Assembly (NCBI RefSeq): GCF_011074885.1
Contig: NC_054688.1
Span: forward strand, 1,426,001-1,490,000
Direction of reading: 5' to 3'
From: Brettanomyces bruxellensis
Lineage: Eukaryota; Ascomycota; Pichiomycetes; Pichiales; Pichiaceae
DNA: 64,000 nt
Shown here: in pieces, positions 40,339-49,641 of the stretch
How the letters are laid out: each line of letters starts with the position of its first letter
How positions within the stretch are numbered: the stretch's first letter is position 1
Translations under genes and position numbers: made by a program
The notes under the pieces: model-generated
Database searches by the model: none
Seen by the model: the letters and a program-made list of their open reading frames with translations, nothing else
What the model was told of the DNA's origin: nothing

Positions 40339-43134
40339 ATGTTAGAAGGGTCCTTAACTAAGAAATCATCACCTGCGTCTTCACCTTCAAATCTTGCAGG
40401 AAGAAAAGCTGCGAAATCTCTTCGATTATTCAGATCATCGGAGGCATCACGCAGGGAGCACAGCCATGATAACCCTCGTCCTGAATTATCAACATCGGTT
40501 GATCTTCATTCAATGAAATCTTTACTTTCTGAGCCTCAAGGAACACCAAAAAAATTGTATGTGCATAATCAAGAGCAGCTTGCACCAGCATGGAAATCAT
40601 CACAAGTGCGACACAATTCTGTTGCTATAGCATCTGTTTCGGCGAGAAAAACTGGCTCCGAGAATCTTTGCAAGCGAAGATCGGTCGACCTCACTTTGTC
40701 TGACCCTGATGGTGAGACTGTTTCATCTGCTATTTATTTCCCGCATACCCCATCTAAAAATCATGATGATCTAAATCCCGAACACCTCACGGCTGCCGCT
40801 GAATTCGACCACAACGGAGATGACATAAATGAAATAGAAGAGATAGAGGAGGCAATGGAAAAGCAAAGTGGATCAGAACGGCATGATGAAACGCCAGAAA
40901 AAACACCGATCAACTCAAGAAGTCCATTACAGGTATCGCAGAATGAGGAATTTGGGTCCGGAGAGGAGCACGTGCAAGAAAGAAGAGATAACTCTACAAA
41001 ACAGGATGGATCAAGTATGAAAACAGAAGACAAAAGTAGCGCTAGAGATGGAATTGAGGTTGGAAACGAGCTCAAAGACAATGTACAATATCCGTTAGCT
41101 GTTGAACTACAACCATTCGAAAACAAGGTGGGTGGGCATACGGCAATTTTTAAGTTTAGCCACCGTGCAGTCTGTAAGGCTCTTGTCAATAGGGAAAACA
41201 GATGGTATGAAAATATCGAAAAAGAGCATCCGGAGCTGCTTAAATTTATGCCAAAGTACATTGGTGTTCTGAATGTTCGATATAGCACTTTTGTGAATGA
41301 TGGCGAAGAAGATAATCCTAAAGAAAAATCAACACAGACAGATATAGGCCTTCCTGAACCGTCATCGGGCAGAGAAACCGATAAATTGCATTCAAGCATA
41401 ATGAAGCCATCACTATCGACAGGAAATGTCAAAGAAATGAGGAAGCAGGTGGAAGAGGCACAAAGGAAAGCAATATCATTAGGAAGAATGCCAAAAGCCG
41501 GCCCAGGTGAAAAGCTTATTCCTGAAGTCGTTTTAGAAGATAACAGACACATATTTCCAGATTCTCTGTGGCCAAAGTATTCACCAGCAGGAATTAGGGT
41601 TCCTAGATCAGATCCATTAAGATCGAAGAATGCTGATAGCATTGGCTCAACTACAGTAAACAGAAAACTTCAGGAGCTTGTTTTGACAGAAGTTTTTGCT
41701 CCAATAAAGAGATATGTTCACAAAAATAGGGTAAAGACACTTCCAGGAAGAAAGCATGCGATGTCTTCTGAAAAGGGAGCCATAGTTGACAATTTGAGCT
41801 CTCCATTACGTCGCTTCCATAGATATTCAACCAATAGCATAAGCAGCACTCAGCTTCGAGCATTACCAATTATTAAGAACGCAAGTGGCAAAACGCCGGA
41901 CACAGAGAAAGTAACGAGAAAGTTGATTGAACGACCACAGAGCATTCAGGGCAAAAATATGAAGTTGGGTAAAAGTGAAGGGGATGTAGATGCTGCGGAA
42001 AATAAAGGGACATCACCCGAAATGGAACCTTCGTCAGTGCATTCGGATGACATCAAATTTGTAAGTGTTGACGGAGATGATGTATTTCCGGATCGGGACA
42101 CGATTGTTTCTAGCATAAGAGGAATGCGTGCGGCCAGTAATGATAAGAAATCAAGTAATGAGGACGAGCAGGCTGTGTCTGAAGACAATGCAGAAAGTGA
42201 TGGCGAGATATTTATGATGGAAGATGAGAAGAAAGTACACGGAAAGAAAGCCGGGGAAGGAAATGAGCCAATAGGCTTGGAACCATCAAAACTGATGAAA
42301 CAAAGCCATAAATTACGCAAGCACACAGCATTTGAGCGGTTTATACTGCTAGAGGATTTGACAAGTGGAATGGAATGTCCATGTGTTCTAGACTTGAAGA
42401 TGGGAACCAGACAGTATGGAATTGAGGCGAAAAGCACAAAAAAGGACTCGCAAAGAAGAAAATGCAGACAGACTACATCATTGCAACTAGGAATGCGGAT
42501 TTGCGGAATGCAGGTGTGGGATCTCAAAAGACAGACCTACATAAACAGAGATAAGTACTTTGGTAGGCGGGTCAAAGCAGGCGAAGAGTTAGTGAGATCA
42601 TTGTCAAGATTTTTGTATGATGGTGTTCGCCTTTACTCAATTGTGAAGCATCTTCCAAGACTTATAAAAAGTTTGGCAGAGCTCGAATCGATATTTCAGC
42701 ATCTTGATAATTATAGAATGTACGGATCATCCATTCTTCTGATGTATGACACAGCCCGGGACACAAAGGACGTTCAGTCTACATTAATTTTGCGGATGAT
42801 AGATTTTGCACAATGTGTAATCGGTACTGAGCCACTTCCTGAAAGTACCACCTTCCCTCCAAATCACAAAGGTCCTGATTTCGGTTATCTCCGGGGACTT
42901 CACTCTTTGAGGTTTTACTTCAGGTTGATGTTTGAACAATATACGGGGTACAAGTACGACAGTTACACTAATGCATTGAAAATTCTTCAAAATGTTTGCA
43001 CGGACCCAAACTCTCCTGTAAACAGGTCCTGCGATTGGTTGGATACCTTTGATGAGGATAAAGATTGTCCGTACAAATTTGATCAAGTCCCTGGGAATGA
43101 CGGGAAAATAGACGATGATGTAGTTTCAGATTGA
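40339..43134 (+). CDS. KCS1: Kcs1, inositol hexakisphosphate kinase
   Basis: Kcs1 phosphorylates IP6 and IP5 to inositol pyrophosphates (5-PP-IP5), which regulate phosphate homeostasis, telomeres and stress responses. It has 931 residues, close to the long fungal Kcs1. The N-terminal half is Ser-rich and disordered. VELQPFENKVGGHTAIFKFS starts the first conserved block (about 255), and KFMPKYIGVLNVRYSTF and PEVVLEDNRHIFPDSLWPKY are part of the kinase N-lobe, separated by charged insertions. The catalytic signature PxxxDxKxG is PCVLDLKMG at 681-689. Later come SSILLMYD and LRMIDFAQC (metal-binding IDF), and GPDFGYLRGLHSL near the end. Start at the ATG at 40339. The insertions make orthology to Kcs1 rather than to the smaller IPK family members clear. 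Confidence 0.95.
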   Translation: MLEGSLTKKSSPASSPSNLAGRKAAKSLRLFRSSEASRREHSHDNPRPELSTSVDLHSMKSLLSEPQGTPKKLYVHNQEQLAPAWKSSQVRHNSVAIASVSARKTGSENLCKRRSVDLTLSDPDGETVSSAIYFPHTPSKNHDDLNPEHLTAAAEFDHNGDDINEIEEIEEAMEKQSGSERHDETPEKTPINSRSPLQVSQNEEFGSGEEHVQERRDNSTKQDGSSMKTEDKSSARDGIEVGNELKDNVQYPLAVELQPFENKVGGHTAIFKFSHRAVCKALVNRENRWYENIEKEHPELLKFMPKYIGVLNVRYSTFVNDGEEDNPKEKSTQTDIGLPEPSSGRETDKLHSSIMKPSLSTGNVKEMRKQVEEAQRKAISLGRMPKAGPGEKLIPEVVLEDNRHIFPDSLWPKYSPAGIRVPRSDPLRSKNADSIGSTTVNRKLQELVLTEVFAPIKRYVHKNRVKTLPGRKHAMSSEKGAIVDNLSSPLRRFHRYSTNSISSTQLRALPIIKNASGKTPDTEKVTRKLIERPQSIQGKNMKLGKSEGDVDAAENKGTSPEMEPSSVHSDDIKFVSVDGDDVFPDRDTIVSSIRGMRAASNDKKSSNEDEQAVSEDNAESDGEIFMMEDEKKVHGKKAGEGNEPIGLEPSKLMKQSHKLRKHTAFERFILLEDLTSGMECPCVLDLKMGTRQYGIEAKSTKKDSQRRKCRQTTSLQLGMRICGMQVWDLKRQTYINRDKYFGRRVKAGEELVRSLSRFLYDGVRLYSIVKHLPRLIKSLAELESIFQHLDNYRMYGSSILLMYDTARDTKDVQSTLILRMIDFAQCVIGTEPLPESTTFPPNHKGPDFGYLRGLHSLRFYFRLMFEQYTGYKYDSYTNALKILQNVCTDPNSPVNRSCDWLDTFDEDKDCPYKFDQVPGNDGKIDDDVVSD

Positions 43135-43750
43135 TCACAGTCCGATCGACCCGTCGATGCAAATGGGATGCTTGCCTTTGCATCACGGCTATCTCCGGTA
43201 ATTTAAGTTAAACTCCTACTTTTCTATTACATCTTCTACTTACTAAGCTTCTGATTCAAGAATATTGTATTATTTTACCTTGCTGTTTGTATGCGCCAGT
43301 ATTCGTAGAGTCAAAAAGTCATGGAAAAGGACTTGCAGACTGAACATAAAGATACTGTCAGGATTTGAAAAGAAACTCTTCTTTTAAAAAAGCGGCTTTT
43401 CATTCTCCTTTACTCTCCCAGAGCACGTTATTAGTTTGACCGCGGACCACAATATTTAGGTCGCCAGTCAATGCAGTCTGGTGTGCAGTGGAGAAGGAGA
43501 AAAAGCAAAGAAGATAAAAACATTTCTAAGGCTTCGGAGAAACCAGGGCGGACTTATGCGAACCAGATCTGGCGCTTATTTATAGTTACGACGAGAAAGA
43601 AAGTTTTTTTATTCATCTCCCAAAATATTTTTTTTTCTGCGCGGACTTCTATTCTCCTCGCAAGTAATCGAAACATTTAAGGCCAAAAATAAACGACTGA
43701 ATATACGATACAAAAAAGTGAAAATTTAAAAAAAAAGAATGAAAAAGCTT
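43135..43750. other. Convergent spacer after KCS1
   Basis: A 616-bp tail-to-tail spacer. Just after the KCS1 stop, CGATCGACCCGTCG (43143-43156) matches the recurrent coding-region word at 13 of 14 positions. An open 69-codon frame at 43471 has no support as a gene. Confidence 0.5.
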
Positions 43751-45364
43751 TCAGACAGTGCTCTCGGGCTGGCTGCTTTGAGAGACCTTTTCTTGGTCAA
43801 CAAAACCAGAAGAGATCGTGTTTGATGTCACTGGGGTGATAGTACGCTCATGTAATGCAATATTACGACCTGCAGTAGCTTCTTCATCGTTATCGGTTTT
43901 GGAATTCTTTCTGTGTCTGTACAAAAGATAGCCCAAAGTACCAATAATAAGGAAGACACCAATTGTAACACCAGCACCAATTCCACCAGCTCCGGCATTG
44001 GTAAGTCCACCAGAACTTTCAACATGTGTCTCACCACTTGCGAGAGAAGAGAGATTAACACCATCATCTTCGAGTTTTGTACCGTAAGTGTAGGCAGATG
44101 AGTACTGATCACACTGGGAAGCCTCGGATTCACAGCTATTGCACCACTGCTTGAGATTTTTGATGGCAACCTTGTTGATGTTGTCCTCAAAGTCGGACCA
44201 TTTCATAAGATTATCACTAGTGCCAAAGATTGGATATGTCGTGAGTGGAACACCATCGTAGGTTCCATTCCTGAAGGAGAACATCACGTAGTAGTTGCTA
44301 CTCTTGTCTTTGAGAAGGTCGAACACGTAAGTGGCACCGTAATTTGGCATTCCAGTGAAGTTGTCCGAGACCTTATTAAGCTGCAGAAGACCACTCATCT
44401 GGTACATGGTGTTATAGGAACCGATGAGATAGTTTATGTATGGCGAACCAGCGATCTTAGTAGCATTAAGATAGTGGTAGGCGGCACCAAGCAAGGCTCT
44501 TCCTCCAATAGTGAAGTTGTTCAAAGTATTGGATGCATCGTAAGAAATACCCCATTGGGCCTTATCAGCCAAAACAGCGACTTTTCTCAACAAAGTCTCG
44601 TTGTACTTGCTGGCGAGCTCCTTGTTGTGGATGTAGTTGACATTCATGAAGTCGAAAATGCTCATTGCATTGCCAAAGTTCAACTTAGACTTAGGATACT
44701 TACTCTCAGGGAGAATTTGTGACAATGACTGGTAGAAATCAAACGTGGACTCGTTCAACTTTTTGAACTCATCGCCAGTCTCCCATTTTTCGATCGCAGA
44801 GTCAGATGTTGGGCAATTTTCTGTTCCTTCAATGTAGAAATACTCATCGGAGGTTTCCTGCTGGATATCCATGAAAACATATTGATATCCGTCAAAAGGT
44901 GCAGAAACCTCGGTACCATTTGACAAGGCAGAATCATCCTCATCAGAGAGTGTTGAGTTCGAGTCCAAAGCACTAGTTGGTGGGTACAAACCTTGCAAGA
45001 ACGACAGTTGCGAATATTCAAGAACTGTCTTTGCTGGACACTGTGAATACGTTTCGCCGTAAACGAAAACACCTTGATCATTCAAGCCATCAATCCTGAA
45101 GTCACTAGATGTTTCATTGCCATCTTCAGTGAGACCGAAGTATCTCTTTCTGTAAAAACTACCTGATGCCACTTGCTCTTTTGCACCTAAAGTAGTAAGA
45201 ACCTTTGCTGGTTTTGTCACTCTGTCATTATGTCTTCCAAAGATAAAAGTACCAACACATTGGTAATCGTCCGGAAGGCCGCTTGCAGAAACATCCGAGT
45301 CTGCAACCGCTGATCCGGCGAATAAGGTCAAGCCCAATAAAGCGAGTGAAGTTGATGATAGCAT
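43751..45364 (-). CDS. Membrane-anchored histidine-acid-phosphatase-like protein, HD motif not conserved
   Basis: A 537-residue secretory protein: signal peptide at 1-21 (LALLGLTLFAGSAVADS), a large lumenal domain with about ten Asn-X-Ser/Thr sites and paired cysteines, one membrane helix at about 462-482 (GVTIGVFLIIGTLGYLLY) followed by RHRK, and a short cytosolic tail. The N-terminal signature is GRHNDRVTKP (R44, H45, R48), corresponding to RHGxRxP of branch-2 histidine phosphatases. Where these enzymes have the HD proton-donor pair, this protein reads LIGSYNTMYQMSGLL (313-327), with S-Y for H-D. MPNYGATYVFDLL matches the later conserved block. It may be a weak phosphatase, or a non-catalytic surface protein. 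Start at the ATG at 45364. I see no CACGTG Pho4 site upstream. Confidence 0.78.
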   Translation of the reverse strand: MLSSTSLALLGLTLFAGSAVADSDVSASGLPDDYQCVGTFIFGRHNDRVTKPAKVLTTLGAKEQVASGSFYRKRYFGLTEDGNETSSDFRIDGLNDQGVFVYGETYSQCPAKTVLEYSQLSFLQGLYPPTSALDSNSTLSDEDDSALSNGTEVSAPFDGYQYVFMDIQQETSDEYFYIEGTENCPTSDSAIEKWETGDEFKKLNESTFDFYQSLSQILPESKYPKSKLNFGNAMSIFDFMNVNYIHNKELASKYNETLLRKVAVLADKAQWGISYDASNTLNNFTIGGRALLGAAYHYLNATKIAGSPYINYLIGSYNTMYQMSGLLQLNKVSDNFTGMPNYGATYVFDLLKDKSSNYYVMFSFRNGTYDGVPLTTYPIFGTSDNLMKWSDFEDNINKVAIKNLKQWCNSCESEASQCDQYSSAYTYGTKLEDDGVNLSSLASGETHVESSGGLTNAGAGGIGAGVTIGVFLIIGTLGYLLYRHRKNSKTDNDEEATAGRNIALHERTITPVTSNTISSGFVDQEKVSQSSQPESTV

Positions 45365-46476
45365 CTCTGTAAGTGCTGAAATATTGCAAAGCGAAGGTTA
45401 CAAAAACAACTCTATTGAAGGAATAAAATGCATCTACTTCGTCGATTAGTAGAACAGCTAAAAAAAAAGCTATCGGATATTATGTCCTTTAAATACAATC
45501 ATGCAGTTGTATAATTGTGCCATGATAGTCTATCCGCTTCTTCATTGATAACACAATTTTCTACCTTTATCTTTGCTTGCTAGCTAGGAATCTCTGTTCT
45601 TGCTGAAATCAGCAACCCGCTTTTTTTTTTTTTTTTTTTTTGACCTGGCTTTATTACCGAACGGGAACCAACTAAAGGGACACAGTGCATGAAAAAGTTT
45701 TTTTTACTGAGTTCTTATCGCGCCGAATAACGACTATTTTGGAAACAGCACCGGCAATGCCGAGTCCTGCATCAAAATACTACAACTGGTGGAATGACCA
45801 ACCTCGAGCGGAGAATATATAATCTCCTTTGCAAAGAGAATTTTACACTTTGTATTTTTATTCATTCAGATATAGGGGCACATCGGGCCAGTGGAGATTA
45901 AACTGTAATTGGAGCTTATCTCATGTTCAATATTGAAGAGTTCGAGTTCATTTCACTATGCCCTACTCTGAAAGCAGCTAATATTGAATAACATTGGCCA
46001 ATGTCACTTACGCATAAAAAATTCCCTATTTTCTTTCATTGAATTGGATGCCTTTTATTTTATGGAGATGTCATTTTTAATTGTTTACCGATCTATTGTG
46101 TAGACAGATGGAAAATAACCGTAATTGTATTCATTGCATTATTCGAAATCCGGATCATGGATCCTTCTTTTTCTTTCTTTCGGCGCTAAAAAGTCCAAAA
46201 ATTGCATCCGTTCGTTGTATATTCAGAATGGCGAGATACTGTAAAAAAGCACATATTGATGATAAGACACAAAAGTCACACTTTACAGATAAAGGGAACA
46301 ATAATAAAGAGCAGATAAACCCGTGTCTAGCCTGGATGACCTCAATAGGTTGCTTTATATTTCAGTTAAAACTACAGAGAGACAGCAATTAAAAAACTAG
46401 GGTATAATTCATGCTATAAACAGGATAAATATATACAAAAGATACATGCAAATAAGAAGGATATGGAGAAAAATCA
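45365..46476. other. 1.1-kb spacer between MIX14 and the phosphatase-like gene
   Basis: Promoter of the phosphatase-like gene and 3' flank of MIX14. It includes a T run of about 22 near 45620-45641. An open 104-codon frame at 46081-46392 lacks an ATG start and recognisable features. Confidence 0.45.
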
Positions 46477-46821
46477 TCACTGATTTTTTCTATCTTCTTC
46501 CAGCTTCACATCACCTCCAACTTGTTTCGCAGCGCATAATCGAACCCGTTTGAGCTCATCAAAGCATTTCGAACTGTAATTTGTGCTATTATTCTGAAGA
46601 CAATGCTCATATTTGCTAATCATTTCAGTACAATTCTTTTGGATCCGTTGGAAAGACTTCACGTCTTCTCTCACACATTTTTGTAATGCCACCTGGTATT
46701 TGATGCAGTCTCTTTTATCTCTGACTTCCGGAGATTGCATGCACTTATTGAAACCCAAAAATGACTCAGGACATGACTTTGCAACATCTTCCATTATTAT
46801 ATCATCGAGAACTCTGGACAT
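46477..46821 (-). CDS. MIX14: Mix14/Mic14, quadruple CX9C intermembrane-space protein
   Basis: A small intermembrane-space protein imported by the Mia40 disulfide relay; homologue of YDR031W and human CHCHD5. From the ATG at 46821 it has 114 residues and begins MSRVLDDIIMEDVAKSCPES, aligning with the yeast protein (MSDILDEIVIEDV). The frame continues upstream but with a Lys-rich run from a T homopolymer, so the internal Met is preferred. Four CX9C motifs are exact: CPESFLGFNKC, CIKYQVALQKC, CTEMISKYEHC and CFDELKRVRLC. Its molecular role in respiratory-complex biogenesis is not well defined. Confidence 0.9.
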   Translation of the reverse strand: MSRVLDDIIMEDVAKSCPESFLGFNKCMQSPEVRDKRDCIKYQVALQKCVREDVKSFQRIQKNCTEMISKYEHCLQNNSTNYSSKCFDELKRVRLCAAKQVGGDVKLEEDRKNQ

Positions 46822-47341
46822 TGTAGTATTTCGAGAAATCTGCCTTCTAAATGCTAGGTTAAGAGCCCACTGACAAAGGACTGTTGCAAAAGGATCCTTA
46901 ATTGTATACCCTTGATGTTGAGCAGAAAATGACAACCTTATATCTCGAAATGTTGATGTTATCCAAGCAACAAAGCTTAATCTCCACTTGAAATACTTGG
47001 AAATATTGCGGTGTACTCGTTTTTTTTTTTTTTTCATTTCCTCGGATAGATAAATTTCACGTTCGGTCTCCGCTTAACTAAAACTGGCAACATGGTTTAA
47101 TATATTTGACCAGAATCAGACCAAATATATCTAATGAGACCTAACAATTAGACATAGCAAAAAGAAATAACAGTCAGATATACAATATAGGATAAAACAG
47201 ACCTTATAAGCCGGATAAAAAACACCAAATCGGATAACCTACAATTCTAACAATCAACTGCTTTAAAGATCGCATTACATTGTCTTCATTAATAACAAAG
47301 TATATAAAAGTACATCTATCTAGCAGCAACTATGTGGGAAA
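46822..47341. other. Divergent promoter MIX14 / METTL16
   Basis: A 520-bp divergent spacer. It carries a 14-codon upstream ORF (47332-47376) that overlaps the METTL16 start in another frame. No other feature is recognised. Confidence 0.5.
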
Positions 47342-47376
47342 ATGACCGACAACGAAAAATCAAAGAGAGTGCTTAA
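47332..47376 (+). promoter_or_regulatory. Upstream ORF overlapping the METTL16 start codon
   Basis: ATG TGG GAA AAT GAC ... GCT TAA: 14 codons in a different frame, starting 10 bases before the main ATG (47342) and ending inside the gene. If the leader includes it, scanning ribosomes would meet it first, and main-frame translation would depend on leaky scanning. Its use is inferred from position alone. Confidence 0.35.
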
Positions 47377-48616
47377 TTTTCCTTCGTTAATATCCAAAAA
47401 CCCAAATCTTGCACAATACTATAATCAGCGGTTGAATGTTTACAATTTCGGTTCAAACGATGCTGTAATCGAGTTGACAAAAACACTATTTGAGACTAAT
47501 TTGAGTTTTAAAGTAAAAATTGATGATAGCAAACTCTGTCCTCGCTTTTTCAACAGATTAGATTACGTTATTTTTATAGATCATCTTCTCCGGAACACAT
47601 TGTCAACCGAAGCTCATTTTAGAAAAGTTGAACACGAAGTCAAGTATGTTGGACTCGATATCGGCTGTGGACAGATTGCAGTATACGGGTTGATGTGCGC
47701 ATCAGTGATGAAAAACTTGAAATGTATGGTTTGCACAGATATTGATGACGAAAGCATAAAAACAGCAACCGATAATATTTCCAGAAATGAGCTAAATGAC
47801 AAATTAATTGCGCTGCATGTAGACAGAAGCGGGAATAGCTTTGCATCACTTGCAGAGATGCTAACCGATGCAGATACCGATAAAACAGCTGCATTCAGTA
47901 TGTGCAATCCGCCATTTTACTCTTCGTGTGCAGAGATGAGTTGTAAAAACGCATTTAAACGGCAGAAAACCAATTCGATGGGTGAATATGTCACTGGAAC
48001 GGAAAATGAGCTTGTTACTAATGGAGGTGAGCTTGCCTTTATAAGGAAGCTTGTCCAGGATAGTAAAAACGTATCAAATAAGCACTCTGTTATCTGGTTC
48101 ACCAGTTTAGCCGGAAATTACAAAACTGTAAAAACACTAGTGCAGAATGATTTTGCACAAGATCCGGATTTCAACTTTGGGGTGCACAGTTTTGTAAGTG
48201 GAAACTCCAGAAATGCCACCAAGAGATGGATTATATACTGGAGTTTCAGGCTCACGAGACCACCGATAGGAGTTTCTAAAACGAATCTTGTTGGTTCGAG
48301 GTATGAGTTCACGGTCAAGTGCAGCCTGTCTATAAAAATCAATGAGGATGACTTAGCAAATCTAAATGATATTAAATGCGAAAGAATCAACGCTGATGTC
48401 CTTTTGGTCCATTTTCCAGGTGATCGCTGGTCCCGAGCATACAGACGTTCATTAAAGCACATCAACAATGCCATACAGCAAAATGATGATTGCTGGTTTA
48501 GAATAGAGAACGGATCAAGCCATATAGTAATATATTGGCTGTATGGGACCCGTCACAAGCTTTTCGAAAGCTTTTGCGGATTTCTCAGACGTCTAATTCA
48601 AAGCAAAGAATGTTGA
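47342..48616 (+). CDS. METTL16-family RNA N6-adenosine methyltransferase
   Basis: METTL16 and S. pombe Mtl16 methylate A in the ACAGAGA box of U6 snRNA. This 424-residue protein shows the family order. CPRFFNRLDYVIFIDHLL at 66-83 corresponds to the CPxxPNRLNYxLWI segment. VGLDIGCGQIAVYGL (103-117) is the SAM-binding strand-loop. CTDIDDESIKTATDNISRN (131-149) is motif II. The catalytic NPPF is CNPPFYSS (188-195). GGELAFIRKLVQDS and WFTSLAGNYKTVK follow as in METTL16. It lacks the long vertebrate C-terminal regulatory domain. S. cerevisiae has no METTL16 ortholog to my knowledge. Its stop is 7 bases from the PSF1 stop on the other strand. Confidence 0.9.
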   Translation: MTDNEKSKRVLNFPSLISKNPNLAQYYNQRLNVYNFGSNDAVIELTKTLFETNLSFKVKIDDSKLCPRFFNRLDYVIFIDHLLRNTLSTEAHFRKVEHEVKYVGLDIGCGQIAVYGLMCASVMKNLKCMVCTDIDDESIKTATDNISRNELNDKLIALHVDRSGNSFASLAEMLTDADTDKTAAFSMCNPPFYSSCAEMSCKNAFKRQKTNSMGEYVTGTENELVTNGGELAFIRKLVQDSKNVSNKHSVIWFTSLAGNYKTVKTLVQNDFAQDPDFNFGVHSFVSGNSRNATKRWIIYWSFRLTRPPIGVSKTNLVGSRYEFTVKCSLSIKINEDDLANLNDIKCERINADVLLVHFPGDRWSRAYRRSLKHINNAIQQNDDCWFRIENGSSHIVIYWLYGTRHKLFESFCGFLRRLIQSKEC

Positions 48617-48623
48617 TTCACCA

Positions 48624-49235
48624 TCAAAGCTTTTTTAAATATCCCTGCTGGATCAAACGTTCCACATCCGCCTGTCTGACAAAAAATTGCGAGTCTTTCG
48701 TTAAATTAAACACTCCGTACTCAGTTTGTATTTCTCCGGCATCCTTGAGGACCCTGACATCTATAAAAACACCTTTTGGAGGTTCCAATGACCCACCCAG
48801 GTCGACATCGCTCAAGGAACCCTTAAATTCACTCACAAGTTCATTATATCGATTGAGATACTCCTGTTCGTGTTGTGATAAATTTTCCATTACTCCTCGC
48901 TCTATTTCCACATTTGCCCACACCAGATTATCAATTTGCTGTGCCCGTTGCCTCTGATATGCTAATAAGCAGCGTTTGTTCCTTCTCATGCATAAATGTG
49001 TCACAAAAAGCTGGCATTGCTTAACTTTGTCAGTTCCACTAGGTAAGAAACTGTTCTGCGATCCACTCAAAGAATCACGTTGGGCCTCTTGGGTCAATAT
49101 ATCTGCCTCCCTCTGTAGGTCACGTGTCTCATTTACCACTGATCGCACTGTGTTCTGCTGATAAAGTGGAATTTTATCCAAATTCTGTGCCCTCTTTGCA
49201 TCCACTATGAGTTTATTTGCTTGATCTCCATACAT
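48624..49235 (-). CDS. PSF1: Psf1, GINS complex subunit
   Basis: Psf1 is one of four GINS subunits that join Cdc45 and Mcm2-7 in the replicative CMG helicase. It has 203 residues, the normal size. It starts MYGDQANKLIVDAKRAQNLD, the typical Psf1 N-terminus. Later come FVTHLCMRRNKRCLLAYQRQ (the conserved RNKRCLLAY block), LSQHEQEYLNRYNELV, and the C-terminal PPKGVFIDVRVLKDAGEI with YGVFNLTKDSQFFVRQADVE. Start at the ATG at 49235. The 406-bp promoter is shared with RAD61, which is transcribed the other way. It is convergent with METTL16 with a 7-base gap between stops. Confidence 0.96.
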   Translation of the reverse strand: MYGDQANKLIVDAKRAQNLDKIPLYQQNTVRSVVNETRDLQREADILTQEAQRDSLSGSQNSFLPSGTDKVKQCQLFVTHLCMRRNKRCLLAYQRQRAQQIDNLVWANVEIERGVMENLSQHEQEYLNRYNELVSEFKGSLSDVDLGGSLEPPKGVFIDVRVLKDAGEIQTEYGVFNLTKDSQFFVRQADVERLIQQGYLKKL

Positions 49236-49450
49236 TATTAAGGTAACGTCAACGCAGACTAATGTTTTATATTATAGGAGTGCGCCGAATATTTGGCATG
49301 CATGTAATCACTGTGGTGAGTTCTGAATTATATATTTCATATGATCAATATGACGGATAAAGATAAACAATTGAACACGCAGCTGTAAATAAGAAGATTC
49401 GAGTGTGCATGTAGTAATTTATCGTATTCAAAAAAAATAAAGTGAAAAAA

Positions 49451-49461
49451 ACGCGACGCGA
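49451..49461. promoter_or_regulatory. Tandem MCB-like ACGCG element between PSF1 and RAD61
   Basis: ACGCGACGCGA holds two ACGCGA hexamers, each one base from the MCB consensus ACGCGT, midway in the divergent promoter of two chromosome-replication and cohesion genes (216 bp from the PSF1 ATG and 181 bp from the RAD61 ATG). Cell-cycle control through MBF is an inference. Confidence 0.4.
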
Positions 49462-49641
49462 CTCTACACATTTTGAAGATCATGAATTTTCCGTCTAATA
49501 TGTTTACATATATATCAACATATTCATCCATAACAGTTTTCGATTAAACAATTCCATTAAGATTAGGTTTCCAATAAAAAATTGCATCTCTTAACTATAG
49601 AAATTGTATAACAAAGGGTTGAGCCTTTGAAATAATACGCA

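Noticed and set aside
40761..41642. Open 293-codon frame opposite KCS1
   Set aside because: It is antisense to a low-complexity Ser/Glu-rich region that rarely makes stops on the other strand; no homology features.
46477..47037. A longer, 186-residue form of MIX14 starting at 47035-47037
   Set aside because: The extra 72 residues begin with a Lys run from a homopolymer and match nothing in the family; the internal Met aligns with the yeast start.
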